DNA of 64,000 nt from Rhabdophis nuchalis (GCA_039707465.1 CM077645.1:159967003-160031002); one strand, 5' to 3'; positions 34,085 to 45,893 are shown, counted from the stretch's first letter. Notes: generated from the letters alone by a model not told the origin. Made by a program: numbers and translations.

Positions 34085-34238
34085 AGATTAACAAGAGTTG
34101 GAAGGGAGCTGGCAGGTCATCTAGTCCAACCCCCTGTCCAGAAAGGAGATCTTACATCTACTTCTACCTAGGATTGAACTCACAACCTCCTGATTGTGAG
34201 GCAAGAGATCCACCTCTAGGCCACAGCACTTTGACATT
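34085..34238 (-). mobile_element. tRNA-headed SINE with CR1-like tail
   Basis: In reverse complement, 'gctgtggcctagaggtggat' (A-box region) and 'ggttgtgagttcaatccta' (B box) form a tRNA-like head. It is followed directly by 'ggttggactagatgacctgc' and 'cagctcccttccaactctt', the terminal CR1 segment. A pol III head joined to a CR1 end is the design expected of a SINE mobilised by CR1 machinery. Confidence 0.65.
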
Positions 34239-34252
34239 AAGATAGTGAACAC

Positions 34253-34574
34253 AGAATACAATGAAATCTGGGACAAATGGTACCAATGGTTAGAAGCGAG
34301 GGGAAAAAGCCAGGACAGAAAAACACAGATAAGAATTGGAAAATATAGTATTAATATTGGACAATCGGTAGGAATTGGATATGTATATGTACTAATAGTA
34401 ACTATATAATTAAAGGAATTAATGGTAGGTAATTTGACTGATTACACATACCTATGTAATGGATATAAATTGTTATTTTTGTAAGATAAAAAAAACTACA
34501 GAAATGACTACACCAGAAATGGCTCACTATGTCCAACGTTTTTAATGTTTACTTAATAAAAACCTTTTTTTTTA
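34253..34574 (+). mobile_element. 5'-truncated L1 3' end with target duplication
   Basis: The first codons read EYNEIWDKWYQWLEARGKK, typical of the end of squamate L1 ORF2. A 3' UTR follows, ending 'acttaataaaaacc' and a T-rich end. The same 14-mer, aagatagtgaacac, lies at 34239-34252 and 34575-34588. The L1 assignment rests on the short coding match plus the duplication. Confidence 0.7.
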
Positions 34575-34588
34575 AAGATAGTGAACAC

Positions 34589-35359
34589 CTGACATACATA
34601 CTCCATTTTCTTCATAGCTCAGTCTACTGATTAAAAGCTTCTTGAATAAGATGGCATTTCTGTTGCCTAGCACAAAGCATCAATGTATGACAGTAGTCTC
34701 TGGCTGATGTTGTCAACCTATGGTGAAGCTTTCTCTCTCTCTACTCATTGGGTAAGGGTCACTTGTTTATATTACATTTGTGAGATCCACACAGAGAAAA
34801 GGTTCTTCCCTTAATTTAACCACTGCTGGCATGTTGCCATTTGCAAACTCTTCTTATGCTCAGTTCTCCTGCTCATAACAGACACACCAGCTGTTCTGTT
34901 CCTTATGTCCCTTTGCAGGCCACCACAGAGATATCATCAGACTACAGATTTCCGAAAGAGCCATCACTGTGAAATGTACGTGGTGCACCAGATTAAAGGA
35001 ACATTCCTATAGAGTGTTGTTATACATAAAGAATGAGTAACTGTTATGTGGACTCTACACCCTGTCAGAATGTTTATTTTATATGAAACTCATAAAAATA
35101 GGTAGGAGATGACGACAGAACGCAGAACAACTTCCATATAGAATATACAAGTCTCTAAAAGGTGTGCAGGAAAAATAAGTGTGAATGACTTGTGTGGAGA
35201 TAGTATGAGTGCATTATCTTTTCTATCAGAGCTTCAGAATGATTAAAATAATACAGCAGTCTTAATCTGTTCCTGGTGTACATATTTAAGTGGCAGTGTT
35301 ATACATGGATGTACTGCTGTTATCAGAATGGACAGTGAGGGCTCATCATTCATAATGTT
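34589..35359. other. No recognisable gene
   Basis: Unique-looking AT-rich sequence. Confidence 0.5.
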
Positions 35360-35500
35360 TTGGTTTTAATTTATCTAGGTTTTAATGTACAAGTATAAAT
35401 ACATTTTAAAGACTGTAAGCCACCCAGAGTTATCCTGTGGTAAGATGGGCAGCCAAGACATTTTAATAAACAAACAAACATCAAACAAACGAACAAACAA
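35360..35500 (+). mobile_element. CR1/L2-type LINE 3' terminus
   Basis: 'gactgtaagccacccagagt' followed by 'taagatgggcagccaagaca' and an AAAC-rich tail is the usual 3' end of a CR1/L2 LINE. There is no coding part. Confidence 0.6.
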
Positions 35501-35978
35501 ATCCAAGACTTATTTCTACTAACTTCCAAAGATAAGCATTGCTGTATATATGGAAAATAGAACCACTACATGCAAATCTGCCCTGAAATAATAATGATAT
35601 TACAAAGATATCCTAATAGAAAAATGTTGTTTTCTGAAACACAGTCATTACAATAAAATAGCTTATCTGTGTGCCTCTATGTAAATTCAAATTAATAGGT
35701 TGGATTCCAAGATATTTGGAGAGAGAGCCAAGGGAGGCAGGAAAATGTTAGAAATAGACTCAGACCTGCTTCTTCCAAACCCTCAGGGATATAAGAAAAG
35801 GGAAGGTAAGACACAGGTTGAGTTGCAAGTTTCTGTTACTATAGCTTATTTTCCCCTTGTCTAATCTTCCCCTTGTCTACCTCCTATGGTTGACATCAGA
35901 TGAATGGCCTTCCACTCATTGGAAATGCAATTACAATTCATTTTTTCCTGCATTGTCACATTCTGAATGCATATATGC

Positions 35979-36099
35979 TAGAGGAGGGTTCCTATTTTTT
36001 TTTATTACCGGTTTGGGCATGCTCGCACGTGGTGGGTGGACAGACCCTCCCGCCGCTGCTAGTACTGGTTCGGTCAATCCGAGCTGAATTGGCAGCACT
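35979..36099. mobile_element. hAT MITE, decayed
   Basis: The start 'tagaggagggttcctatt' and the block 'gtactggttcggtcaatccg' followed by 'agctgaatt' match the family at 38293. No convincing target duplication. Confidence 0.5.
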
Positions 36100-36625
36100 T
36101 TCACACATATCCCAGATCTCTTCTGAAGCCTGTCCTAATGTTTTGAAACAGATGGAATTTAGATAGCCTGTAAGATCTATGATGACAATGAAGTTATTCA
36201 TTCAGTCAACTCTTGACAATTCTATGGGCAAGGTCTCTCCACATCTTCTGATCTTGCACTACTTTTTTGAGTTTTTCTCTTCTGTGGCTGGGGTCCGTTT
36301 TGGTGATGTACAGCAACTGTGTCCTTTGACACCCTGGTTTCCTTTTACCCCTGAGTCTTCCAAACACAACTGCTTTCTCCACTGAATTCCCCTACATGAC
36401 ATGGCCAGAGTAAGTGAGACACAGTTTTGTGATTTTGTAAATTCTATAAAACTCCATAGATTTCCAGGCTTAATTTACTCTTTCATTTAGAAAGGGAACA
36501 AAGGTTTCTGCAGAAACATCAACAGAATATGCAATTTCTGAGCCATTATCCTCAAGTAAACTAATCAGTTCCTAAACTTCAGTTCAAAAGAGAAGACATT
36601 AGCCTGACCTCTCAAAATCCTGTTG
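36100..36625. other. No recognisable gene
   Basis: Possibly derived from an old repeat, but nothing I can name. Confidence 0.4.
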
Positions 36626-36633
36626 TTTTAGGG

Positions 36634-36729
36634 CAGGGGTTCCCAAACTTGGCAACTTGAAGATCTGGCTGGAGAATTCTAGGAGTTGAAGTCCACAAGT
36701 CTTCAAGTTGCCAAGTTTGGGAACCCCTG
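36634..36729. mobile_element. Palindromic hAT-type MITE, 96 bp
   Basis: It starts CAGGGGTTCCCAAACTTGGC and ends with the reverse complement, CCAAGTTTGGGAACCCCTG. The flanks are a perfect 8-bp duplication, ttttaggg (36626-36633 and 36730-36737). Confidence 0.95.
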
Positions 36730-36737
36730 TTTTAGGG

Positions 36738-37834
36738 AAATCAACCTTTCTTAGCAACTCATTCTTGCCTTAGTGTAGAGATAATGTTCTTTGAAATCCA
36801 CATGGCCTCAGGTTAATCCAGAATGTTTGTAAAATGGCATGGTATAAATACAGGTCCAGATCTCACATTTACCAGTAGTTTGAAATATCATGTGTTTGAT
36901 CCAGGTGGCACAATAAAACAGAGGTTCTGATTGCACAGTACCAAATGTTCATTCTAACAAGCTTTGGGGCAGCTTTTAATTCAAGAGGGTCATGTTATTC
37001 TCCTAATGTTTTAACCCAGTTAGAAAGGCTCAAAGTCGGTCCTTAATGATAGCAAACTCAGCTTAACCTTGACTTAAACTATGTATTTATACTTATCTGT
37101 GAGAGAAGTAAAGCAAGCTATTGATTTTATATCCACTTTCACATTAAAATGTACCTTCACAGCTTTCAGATCAGTGGACTGTAAATTGCAGGCTAATGAC
37201 TGATTTCTCAGTAATTCTCATTCACCAAAATCAGGCTCTTGGGCAGAGTTTTTCTACTGAAAATTCTCCTTACTAAATCAAGGAAGTATGAATTGCAAGG
37301 ACTTTAAAAAAGCAAGCTAAAACTGTAGATGGTTAGCATAAGCTTTATAAATCATAGGAGTCAAAACACCAAAAGGAAAAACCAGACCATATATATTTCA
37401 GAGCAAGATATTACAAAATGATGTTGGCCTCACTATCAACTACTTGTCTATCCAAGCAAGGGAAGTAGCAATTTCTTTCAGGTGGATAATATCCCAGGGC
37501 CTAATAGCAATGCCATATCTAAAAAGGTAAGCAGTGTGTATTTGTATAATGAACAATGTTTGCATGCGATACAGAATTCAATCCTACAACAGCAAACCTT
37601 ATATCCATAACATTTAAGTTATATTAAAAAGTCAAACATGGATCTCACCGCCCTATGTGGCATTAGTTTTCTCTTAATTTTGGCAGGACTTGGCTACTTT
37701 CAATGAACATTCGTTTATAGGACATCAAGGCAACATGTCATTTCAGCAGTTTAGGTGGTCAGTTTACATCTAGGATTAAAGCTGCCCAGACTGTCCATGT
37801 ATTAAGATTCCAGGAAATGAAGCAGCTGGGTCCT
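36738..37834. other. No recognisable gene
   Basis: AT-rich unique-looking sequence. Confidence 0.5.
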
Positions 37835-37895
37835 AACAAGGAGAAGGGCGGGGTATAAATTTAATAAAATAAAATAAAAAATAAAAAATTATTTA
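37835..37895 (+). mobile_element. LINE 3' terminal scrap
   Basis: 'gggtcctaacaaggagaagg' then 'gcggggtataaatttaataa' and an AAAAT tail is the same sequence as the reverse complement of 43347-43405, the 3' terminus of the CR1/L2-type LINE. Confidence 0.75.
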
Positions 37896-38292
37896 TTAGC
37901 AAAGCAGTGAAAGGAGTCCAAACTTTGTGTCCCAACATGTCCTTGAACACAAAGAAATAGATGACCATTTAACTTCAAAACTATTGCTATTGTTAGGATA
38001 TTGGACACGGGGTCAATCTAACTTTCTAAAGATCAAGCATTCTCAAACTCAATATAACTTGTTTCTGGAAGTTTAGGGTTAGGGTATGTGCACCTTTAGT
38101 TACTAAACACACTGAAGACAGCATTTCCCAAAAACCTCAAAGCGGCTATTCTGAGGTCTTTTCCTGGTCTTTTGGCTTCCACAGTTTGCTGGAATCCACA
38201 GTTAGGTGGAATGCCACCTAGGCTAAGTTCTCATTCAGAAGACTTTGGAGTGACCTCATTATGACTGCTTCCAGCCTTCAATAAATTTGATC

Positions 38293-38546
38293 CAGAGGTG
38301 GGTTCTACTGGTTCAGACCAGTTCGGCCAAATTGGTAGTGGTTTGGTGGCCTGGGTCACTGGAACTAGCAGCAACCCAGACCTGCCATGCCCCCGAACTG
38401 GTTTCCCCCCCCCCCCATCCTGTTTTTTGCTTCTGCGCATGAGCAGAACATTTTTCATTGCACTGCACATGTGCTTGCAGAGTGCATCAAACATGCAGTG
38501 CACCCATGAGCAAACTGGCAGCAGTGACTGCCAGAACCCACCCCTG
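38293..38546. mobile_element. hAT-type MITE, 254 bp
   Basis: The termini CAGAGGTGGGTTCTACTG and, in reverse, CAGGGGTGGGTTCTGGCAG are clear inverted repeats. The interior contains a poly(C) run and 'gcgcatgagcagaac' motifs. The flanking octamers do not match well, so the duplication has decayed or been lost. Confidence 0.75.
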
Positions 38547-38592
38547 ATCCCTTCCATGTTTTTGAGCAGCAGGCATCAATAGATGTATTAAA

Positions 38593-38874
38593 CAGAGTTC
38601 CCCAGCATTTTCAGCGTTGCAGACAGGTGTGGGGGGAGAAGAGATGGTTCCATGCGAGCGGCTGGCAAGTGTGTGCACACATGCAGTTCTATTTGCACAA
38701 GCCGCATGCACATGTGCCTGCCACTCACTTAAATGGAGTCCATGTGTGCTCACCCACTGCATACACAAGTGAGGATGGAGATGTGCATGCACGCTCACCA
38801 GCCATTTCTGTGAACCGGTTGGAAGCCCCTCATGACCCACTAGTGGGCTGTGGCCCACAGGTTGGGGACCCCTA
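38593..38874. mobile_element. Second hAT-like element (GGGGTCCCCAACC ends)
   Basis: The right end 'cccacaggttggggacccct' in reverse reads AGGGGTCCCCAACCTGTGGG, a standard vertebrate hAT terminus. A matching left end, CAGAGTTCCCCAGCATTT, lies at 38593. The flanking octamers agree only partly. Confidence 0.5.
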
Positions 38875-39050
38875 AGTTAAAATCTTCATAAAGGACCTCT
38901 TTGAATACTTTGCACATTGCTTATGGATCAGGGAATCTAAAATATTTGCATCACACCACCCTTTAGTGAAATCTTACATATCTCCTTCAAATCCCTGGAT
39001 ATTGACACCCCCTCCTGGGAAATCCTGGCACAAGATCGATCGACATGGTG

Positions 39051-39081
39051 CTAACCCTAACCCTAACCCTAACCTTAACCC
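39051..39081 (+). repeat. Short interstitial telomeric array (CCCTAA)n
   Basis: About five CTAACC units in a row, the last with one substitution (CCTTAA). It directly precedes a LINE 3' end. Confidence 0.9.
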
Positions 39082-39345
39082 GGATCCACCAAGGCTGCCA
39101 GACATCTGAGGACAGAAGAACAACCATAGCACAAGGGAAGCAAGCACTCCACAAAGCCAGAGCTGCAAATGCTACAACAATGATGCCCGCACATGTCTGC
39201 CTGACATGTGGCAGAACATTTCATGTCCATACAGGCTTTACCAGCCACCTACAGACACAACATGGACAGCCCACAACCTGTTAGATGTCAAGGTCCTCCT
39301 TGAACACGATGGCCGAACATCATCATCATCATCATCATCACATAT
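39082..39345 (+). mobile_element. LINE 3' end with a zinc finger and (ATC)n tail
   Basis: The frame ending at 39284 carries one C2H2-type finger, CLTCGRTFHVHTGFTSHLQT followed by QH (Cys-x2-Cys-x12-His-x4-His), after a K/A/R-rich stretch. The 3' UTR 'gtcctccttgaacacgatgg' then runs into CATCATCAT. A single finger before the stop and the 'gaacatgatgg...(ATC)n' ending are usual for some RTE/CR1-related LINEs. It is not a host zinc-finger gene. Confidence 0.6.
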
Positions 39346-40644
39346 CTCCTCTAAAAAATCCAAACATCAAAATGAATAGACATGAAGAATGAAAACAAGA
39401 CAAAGAAACTTTAGGAAAAGTGGATCTTTGCAATTAAAATCTAAACAATAAATTCCCACTTCTCCTGGATTCTTTGTGCACCTCCCAAGGGAAGTACACA
39501 TCAGCTTGTGGACAGACCCTTTGTTGTAGATATAGATCAAATTGGATTGCAAAATTGTGCTGGGCATTTCCTTTTGTTCAGTAGCCCAGTGGCATAGATT
39601 ATCAGCTGCATATACTAAATTTTAGTGCTATTGCCAGCTTTTAAGCATTTCAACATATATTTTCTAACTGCCCTAGCTTTCAGGCTGTATTTGCTTAGAA
39701 TTTGCTGCCGGAGTTTTTTATGGAGGGAAGAACTGAAAAGTGCAGTGCAAGTAATTTCTTCCTTCCACTTTTTATCATCAAGTAAAAGCTGATTGTGATT
39801 AGATGGAATAAGTCCAATTTGAAACAGTATACAGTTCTATAAACAATCACTTACAATAATGTAGGTACAATGAGCCTTGTGATATATTGATTAATGCAGT
39901 GTGCATACTCTATAAAGACAGATACTGACATTGAGATCATTCATAAGCACACATTCTTTTCAGCTTTTATAAAAATATAAGCCTTACTATGCCACTCCAG
40001 TGAGAAACACACTGTAAAATTATGTCTCGAAAAAATAACACAATTGAGATTAATAGTGTTCATTAACTAGTCAGACTCCTGACCTTCCAAAATTTGAAGG
40101 AATTTATTTTTCTTATAGGAAAAACAAGACATAAAAATATGTGGGTGGTGGTAAGAGATGGTTTATGTCTAAATTTTGCTTAAGAGCTATTATTTAGGTT
40201 ACTCTGAGGTGCTGTACTATTGGTTTTACAGTACACACACCAGAATAGGCATACAGTAACTGAATTGTTTCAACTTATCAAAATAACATTGAAATAGACT
40301 TAATTGTTGAGCAGGAGAAAAAGCAATGTGTCCCCTGAGACTATTAGTGTCATTTAAAAGGCTAAATGTATCATAAAAACATGTCTTTTACTGAATAAAA
40401 TTGTGCAGACCAACACAATTTTAGCTAATGTGTTCCACATTTCTTGTGGGTTAAAAAAATAGTTTTTTTTAAAAAGGCATTGGTAGTGTTACTATGGACA
40501 ACTTCAGTCTGAAAATCCTCAAGTTGAGGTCTTTCCTGTTTTCTTATTCCTCCTGTGAAGCTCTTTCCTTCCTATGTTGGCACTTGGTAAATAGCTGAGT
40601 TGAGGGTTGCATAGTTTCAACCAGACATCTTCCTTTGAAGCCCA
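39346..40644. other. No recognisable gene
   Basis: AT-rich unique-looking sequence. Confidence 0.5.
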
Positions 40645-40650
40645 GTAACA

Positions 40651-40667
40651 GTGGGGGGGGGGGGGGG
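40651..40667. repeat. Poly(G) tract
   Basis: An unbroken G run of about 17 bases. Confidence 0.9.
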
Positions 40668-40668
40668 A

Positions 40669-41875
40669 ATGGCCCTCTCTGCCATGTATCTAGACAATTC
40701 CATGGTCTGTATCACAAAGAAACAAGACTTGTTAGCTACAACAGAACAAAGACAAGTTGAGGCAAAAAAGGATAGGATAGGATGATTAAGTGAGGTGGAA
40801 AAACCCATGGCTACATGAATTTATTGAAAAAAACATGGAGAACTTAAAAAATTGCTTCCCCTCTTTTTTTTTATTACTTTATGTCCCTACTCCAACATGC
40901 TATAGGCAATATAGACATTCTAATATAGCTTATGGCCTTATTTATGTAGAATTCCTTGTTCACTGCATAGGATAGGTGTGTATGGTATCCACATTCCTCT
41001 GTGTCTTTAGAACTAGTCTTACATTCCACTTGTATGTATATTAAACTAGACAAACCATGGCCCATAGTGAACAGTTCAGTTGTACCATCATTTCAGAGGT
41101 ATTTATTTACCTAGATAGACCAACAGAATGACTATCGGTGGGCAAAATGCAATGGGAACAGAAACAATTTCCAATTTCTTTAAATACCCTCACTGAGTTT
41201 GGTTCTGGAAAACTCACGGGGAGAAAGTCAATGGGGAAGCCAGCAGGGAAGGTCACAAGTTGTTCAGGTAAGTGTCCCCCGCACACATATACCCATTTCT
41301 GTGTCCTCATGCAGTGTTAGACACTCGTACATCCTCATATACCTTCCCCAATTTGTATTGCACACCCTACCCAACTTTCACTGTACCTCTTGCACACCCA
41401 CTGTTCCCTTGGCCATCCAACAGCAGCATGGTAATCTTAGATGTACAACTTCCTGCTGGCTTCACCACAGTTTCAGCAATCATGAATGAGTTTAAACTTT
41501 TTGCCAGCTTCCCTGTTGACTTGTGGAAAGCTACCAGGGAATGTTGAAAATGATGATCACGTGGTTGTGGCTGACCACAGCAGCTTGATGGTGCTGAAAC
41601 AAACATAACTTACCAAATTTCAGTCCCATGGGATTAATGAGTCCCAGATTTGGGATTCATTCTGTACACTAGCCCATTTGAGGTACCTTGGTTCAAAAAT
41701 TGCTGCTCTATGGTGCAACATATCACTCAATTGAAGGTTACAAAGAGACAAACATACATGAGAGTTTTAGCAGTGAACAGATCTTTGATGCATACAGTGA
41801 ATTGCTCAGTTAGAACAAAGGACTATTTTCACAGTTTTCCCCTATGGTTCTATTTCTTTTTCTTTTATAACATAA
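40669..41875. other. No recognisable gene
   Basis: Unique-looking. Several short overlapping frames, none recognised. Confidence 0.5.
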
Positions 41876-42108
41876 TACCAATATCAATAGCACTTAGATT
41901 TATATACCACTTCACCTCTCTAAATGGTTTCACAGAGTCAGCATATTGCCCCCAACATTCTGGGTCCTTATTTTACCAACCTCGGAAGGATGGAAGGATG
42001 AGTCAACTGTGAGCCGGTGAAATTCGAACTGCAGAACTTCTGGCAGCCAGGAGTCAGCAGAATTAGTACTGCATTCTAACCACTGTAGAACCACGGCTCA
42101 TAAACAAT
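41876..42108 (-). mobile_element. tRNA-derived SINE (second family)
   Basis: It starts 'caatagcacttagatttata' (tail), then 'acagagtcagcatattgccc' and 'gaagg atggaaggatgagtc', and ends with 'attctaaccactgtagaacc'. It is a minus-strand copy of the family at 32491. Confidence 0.8.
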
Positions 42109-42626
42109 TGAAATACTACTCTCTCTATGTATATTTGTTTGGGCATATGTAGGATAAATATACAGATAGGAGTGGCTGTCATTCAGAACTGAAAGTTCAT
42201 TGGAATGCTTCCAAATTAATTACTTATCTATGAAAAGCACACACTAAGGAAACAATCATTAATAAAGAGCCAAACGGAACCCCCCAAATTTGACTTTCAA
42301 TCTTTTTTTCTTAAAAGATAGACCTATCTGCTAAGAAGTCACATTTTGTCACTAGCAAAACTATGTGCTGCATCTCTCATTTCCAAATAAAAGTAGACTA
42401 ATTTTTATATGTTGTATTTACTGGCTATGGGTGAGTTCAATGGGATTCACTTACTGGTAAATGATAGGATTATAGCATTTCTCCCTTATTTTTCCCCAGC
42501 AAAATCAATACAATCTTAACTTGATTGCAAAGGGATTAATGTAAGTGTTATCCTTTGGATTTACACTAGAATGTTTATGTCCCATCAGGCTTGCACAATT
42601 CTATCTTGATTCATCTTGTAAAAGAA
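42109..42626. other. No recognisable gene
   Basis: AT-rich sequence. Confidence 0.5.
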
Positions 42627-42628
42627 TA

Positions 42629-42854
42629 CAGTAATCCCTTGTTTTTCGCGGTTAATGGGGACCGGAACCTTCCGCGAAAACTGAAAAACCGCGAAGTAAG
42701 ATTCGCAATACACTATACCGGAAACTTGAGTTGGTGGACATCGTTTAAAGCAAGCACTAGGGGGCGCTTGCCTCCTACCAATGCATTTTTTTTCTATTCT
42801 GTATTTTTGAAAAACCCGCAACGCACTGAAGCCGCAAAAAACGAGGGATCACTG
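42629..42854. mobile_element. Tigger-like (Tc1/mariner) MITE, 226 bp
   Basis: The termini CAGTAATCCCTTGTTTTTCG and, in reverse, CAGTGATCCCTCGTTTTTTG are inverted repeats. TA lies at 42627-42628 and 42855-42856. The interior contains paired 'ccgcgaa' motifs. No transposase. Confidence 0.9.
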
Positions 42855-43346
42855 TACAGGAATATAATAAAATGACATTTGGAATCAAAGTCAACCTCTT
42901 AAGGTACATTGAAAGTTGCTTGAATGCTCCAAAATAGCAAAGAATTGCATGAAACATAATGTCAATATTGACAGCAATTTTTGGAAACAATCTTTTGGTT
43001 GATTTTTTTTTGGGGGGGGGCTTAATTTATTTATTTATTTATTTTATTTAGTTTGTTAAACATGTATGAGATAACAGGTATAAGTATAAACATGGACATG
43101 AACACGAACACAGGAAAATGGGTACAAATAAATGAGGACAATAGGACAGGGACAGTAGGCATGTTGGTGCGCTTATGCACACCCCCTTACAGACCTATTA
43201 GGAAAGGGGTGAGAACCACGCTAGACAGTTTAAGATTAAAGTTATGGGGGCTTGAGGATGTAACAACAGAGGCAGGAAGTGCATTCCAGGTGTTGACCAC
43301 TCTGTTGCTGAAGTCATATTTTCTGCAATCGAGTTTGGAATGATTT

Positions 43347-44207
43347 ACCTTTTTTATTTATTTATTTTGAATTTATACCCCGCCCTTCTCCTTGTTAGGA
43401 CCCAGGGCGGTGCACAGGCATTATTAAAACCACAATAAGAACAATATAAATCAATTTAAAACATATTAAATTATTAAACCCGTGCTAAAACCATTTAAAA
43501 CCCTGCCAAATAGCAATTTATACGTAAAAATTCAGAAGCGGGGGGCTATGCTAGGCCGGCTTGTTGGAATAAATACGTCTTAAGACGTTGGCGAAAGAGG
43601 CGGAGGTCTGAGGTAGTGCGAAGGTCGGGGGGTAGGTTGTTCCAGAGGGCCGGGCCCGCCACAGAGAAGGCCCTTCCCCTGGGTGTCGCCAACCGGCATT
43701 GCCCAGCCGATGGCACCCGGAGAAGACCCTTTCTGTGGGAGCGGATCGGACGAAGGGATGTATGGGGCAGGAGGCGGTCTCGTATATAGCTAGGCCCCGA
43801 GCCATGGAGCGATTTAAAGATGGTCATCAACACCTTGAAGCGCACTCGAAAGGCCACAGGCAGCCAGTGCAGCTCGCGCAGGAGAGGTGTTACGTGGGCT
43901 TGCCTTGGGGCACCCATAATCACCCGCGCGGCTGCATTCTGTACTAACTGTAGCCTTCGAGTGTACCTCAAGGGGAGCCCCATGTAGAGAGTGTTACAGT
44001 AATCCAGCCAGGATGTCACAAGCGCTTGAGTGACTGTGCGAAGGGCCCCCCGGTCCAGTAAGGGCCGCAACTGGCGTATCAGGTGTACCTGATAAAACGT
44101 CCCCCTGGCCACGGACGCCACATGGACAGCTGGGAATCCAGGAGCCCAAGTTGCGCGCCCTCTCCCCCAATGGCCAGTGTTGGACTTATCTGGCTGAACC
44201 GGGGTGC
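43347..44207 (-). mobile_element. CR1/L2-type LINE inserted in another LINE
   Basis: A minus-strand insertion with a 3' UTR (43347-43545) ending in TTTATTTA-type sequence and the ORF2 C-terminus. A short acctt repeat at each junction is compatible with a small target duplication. The body is GC-rich and CpG-containing compared with its surroundings, which suggests it is fairly recent. Confidence 0.8.
43546..44125 (-). pseudogene. CR1/L2-type LINE ORF2 C-terminus
   Basis: The recognisable part runs from about residue 60 of a 251-codon frame. It carries VASVARGTFYQVHLIRQLRP, 'SWLDYCNTLYMGLPLRYT', 'NAAARVIMGAPRQAHVTPLL' and 'LHWLPVAFRVRFKVLM', then SVAGPALWNNLPPDLR and a C-terminus YLFQQAGLA. 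These are hallmarks of CR1/L2 LINEs after the reverse-transcriptase core. The first 60 residues come from the joined outer LINE. The catalytic core is absent. Confidence 0.85.
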
Positions 44208-44390
44208 CGGAAACCTTGAGTTTGTTATCTATTATTTGCCCGTGTATTATTACGGTTAAAGCTGAAGTAGTCCTTGACAGGTAGGATGTTGTAGCAGACA
44301 ATTTTGGGTACTATGATTAGGTCAGGCCTTAGTCGGCATAGTTCTAGGTTGTCCATTTGATGACTGTAGCTATCTGTGGCTTAACAATAC

Positions 44391-45684
44391 CACAATGCTC
44401 TCTTTAACTAAGCTAGCATGATCAAAGGGCGTACTGAAAACTTGCACCCCTCAAAGGGTAAGCTCTGCTATCAAAATTCAAGCTAAACAGACCCTCATCT
44501 GAAAGAGTTTCTTCTTGTTGTTGTTTATTTTTCAGTGAAAAGGCTCTGTATTTTACCATTTTTAAAAAATCCTTTGGGGTTCTTTTTTTTCCCCACCGTC
44601 CATGCGATATGTTTATCCCGAAGAAAAGACATAATGGCAGTGCTATTTCAAAGTGGCGGGGGAAGAGGAAGAACTTTAAGCATCCCTTTTATGCTGTCAG
44701 AGACACAAAAGGTTGTACCTTTCTTCCAAAGAAATTTAAAATATAGCGGAGAAATAACAGGAGTGGATACAAACAGTGGATCACATTTCCATGGAAGGAA
44801 CAAATCTTCTATTTATCTGTCTTGGGCTTTCACTAAAATTGTATTTCAACTATCAGAGAACTATTTCGAAGAACATCAGCTAACATAATTGTTATTTTTA
44901 CAAATTTGGTTGCTATGGAAATCTATGATGTAATCTTTTCTTCCCTTCCCAATTGTTCCTGTTTCTTTCACCTCGTCAGCTTTACTTTTGATTTTTCCTT
45001 TCCTGTTACTTCAGTTAATTTCTTGGAAACGCTCAAACTTTAGGATATAATTACCATTTTAAGCAAGCTCTGGTGCTTCCACCCCACCCCCCACCCAAAA
45101 AGTTACATTAACTTGCAACTGCAATCTTTTTTGAGGTTTTCCCATTACTGTAATGGGTGTGAATAGAAACAATGGTAATTTCCTGATGGTATGCCATTAA
45201 AACCAAGTTGAATCCTGTAAATCTTTGAGAAGGAAAACATTACGGTGACTTAAATGGTTGTCAGCGTCTAGTGCTTGCACGGTATGCTTAGTTGTCATTT
45301 AATTAAGGCATAATACTAAACCATGGATTTTCACTTCATTTGCCCCCAAAGCTTGGCTGTGTCTAGTTTGAAGGTGTTTGTTTTAGCTCTGATTTTTGCA
45401 AAATGTCTTTCATGTTTCAAAATTGAGAATGATATCTTTGATTTGCTACAAAGGTTCAACAAATCATTCATATGCTATGCTGGTTTATGTGCTATTTGCT
45501 TTGATGGGCATTTCACAGAGGTCATTTTATGGATTTATTTCCTCTTCCCAGAGTGCTAATTTGGATTAGAACGGATAATCATTTTTTCTTCCTATCAATG
45601 TTTATTTATCAAATGTATATGCTACCAACCCGCTCTGCAAAATGACTCTGGGTGCTGATAAAGGAGAATATTGGTACTCAGGGT
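44391..45684. other. No gene; possible LINE 3' end scrap
   Basis: The segment at 45595-45665 ('tatttatcaaatgtatatgc' ... 'aaaatgactctgggtgctga') may be a decayed LINE 3' terminus. The rest is unrecognised. Confidence 0.4.
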
Positions 45685-45893
45685 GGACATGGGGGGAAGG
45701 TTGTCCTTGGTGCTCTCTGAGCTTGCTTGCTTTCTTACAGATGGTTCATTATTCAAACTAGGTAACATCATTAATGCTAGTGACTAGTGACTAGCACTGG
45801 TGATGTTACCTAGTTTTGGTAATGAAACATCTTCAAGAAAACAAGCAAGCTCAGAGAACACCAAGGACCCCCCATGCTTATAATTACAATCAT
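45685..45893. repeat. Long inverted repeat with hammerhead-like cores
   Basis: The left arm runs from 'tgtccttggtgctctctgag' through 'actaggtaacatcattaatg'. The right arm runs from 'gcactggtgatgttacctag' through 'caagctcagagaacaccaag'. They are reverse complements, about 85-90 bases each, meeting at tandem 'agtgact' units. The right arm shows CTGGTGA - stem - GAAAC - ATC, close to the hammerhead core CUGAUGA - stem II - GAAAC - GUC, with a matching stem II (GTTACCTAG / TTTGGTAAT). It probably derives from a Penelope-like element. Confidence 0.6.

Larger units (their letters stand above)
43021..44390 (-). mobile_element. LINE 3' region split by a second LINE
   Basis: The outer element runs 43021-43346 and resumes near 44208. 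Its tail is (ATTT)n at 43021-43050. The block 'tgttgaccactctgttgctg' ... 'ctgcaatcgagtttggaatg' breaks off, and 'gagtttgttatctattattt' with 'gaagtagtccttgacaggta' continues beyond the insertion. It is non-coding as far as I can see. Confidence 0.65.

Noticed and set aside
39045..39284. C2H2 zinc-finger gene exon
   Set aside because: There is only one finger and it sits just before a LINE-type 3' end with an ATC tail, so I assign it to a LINE.
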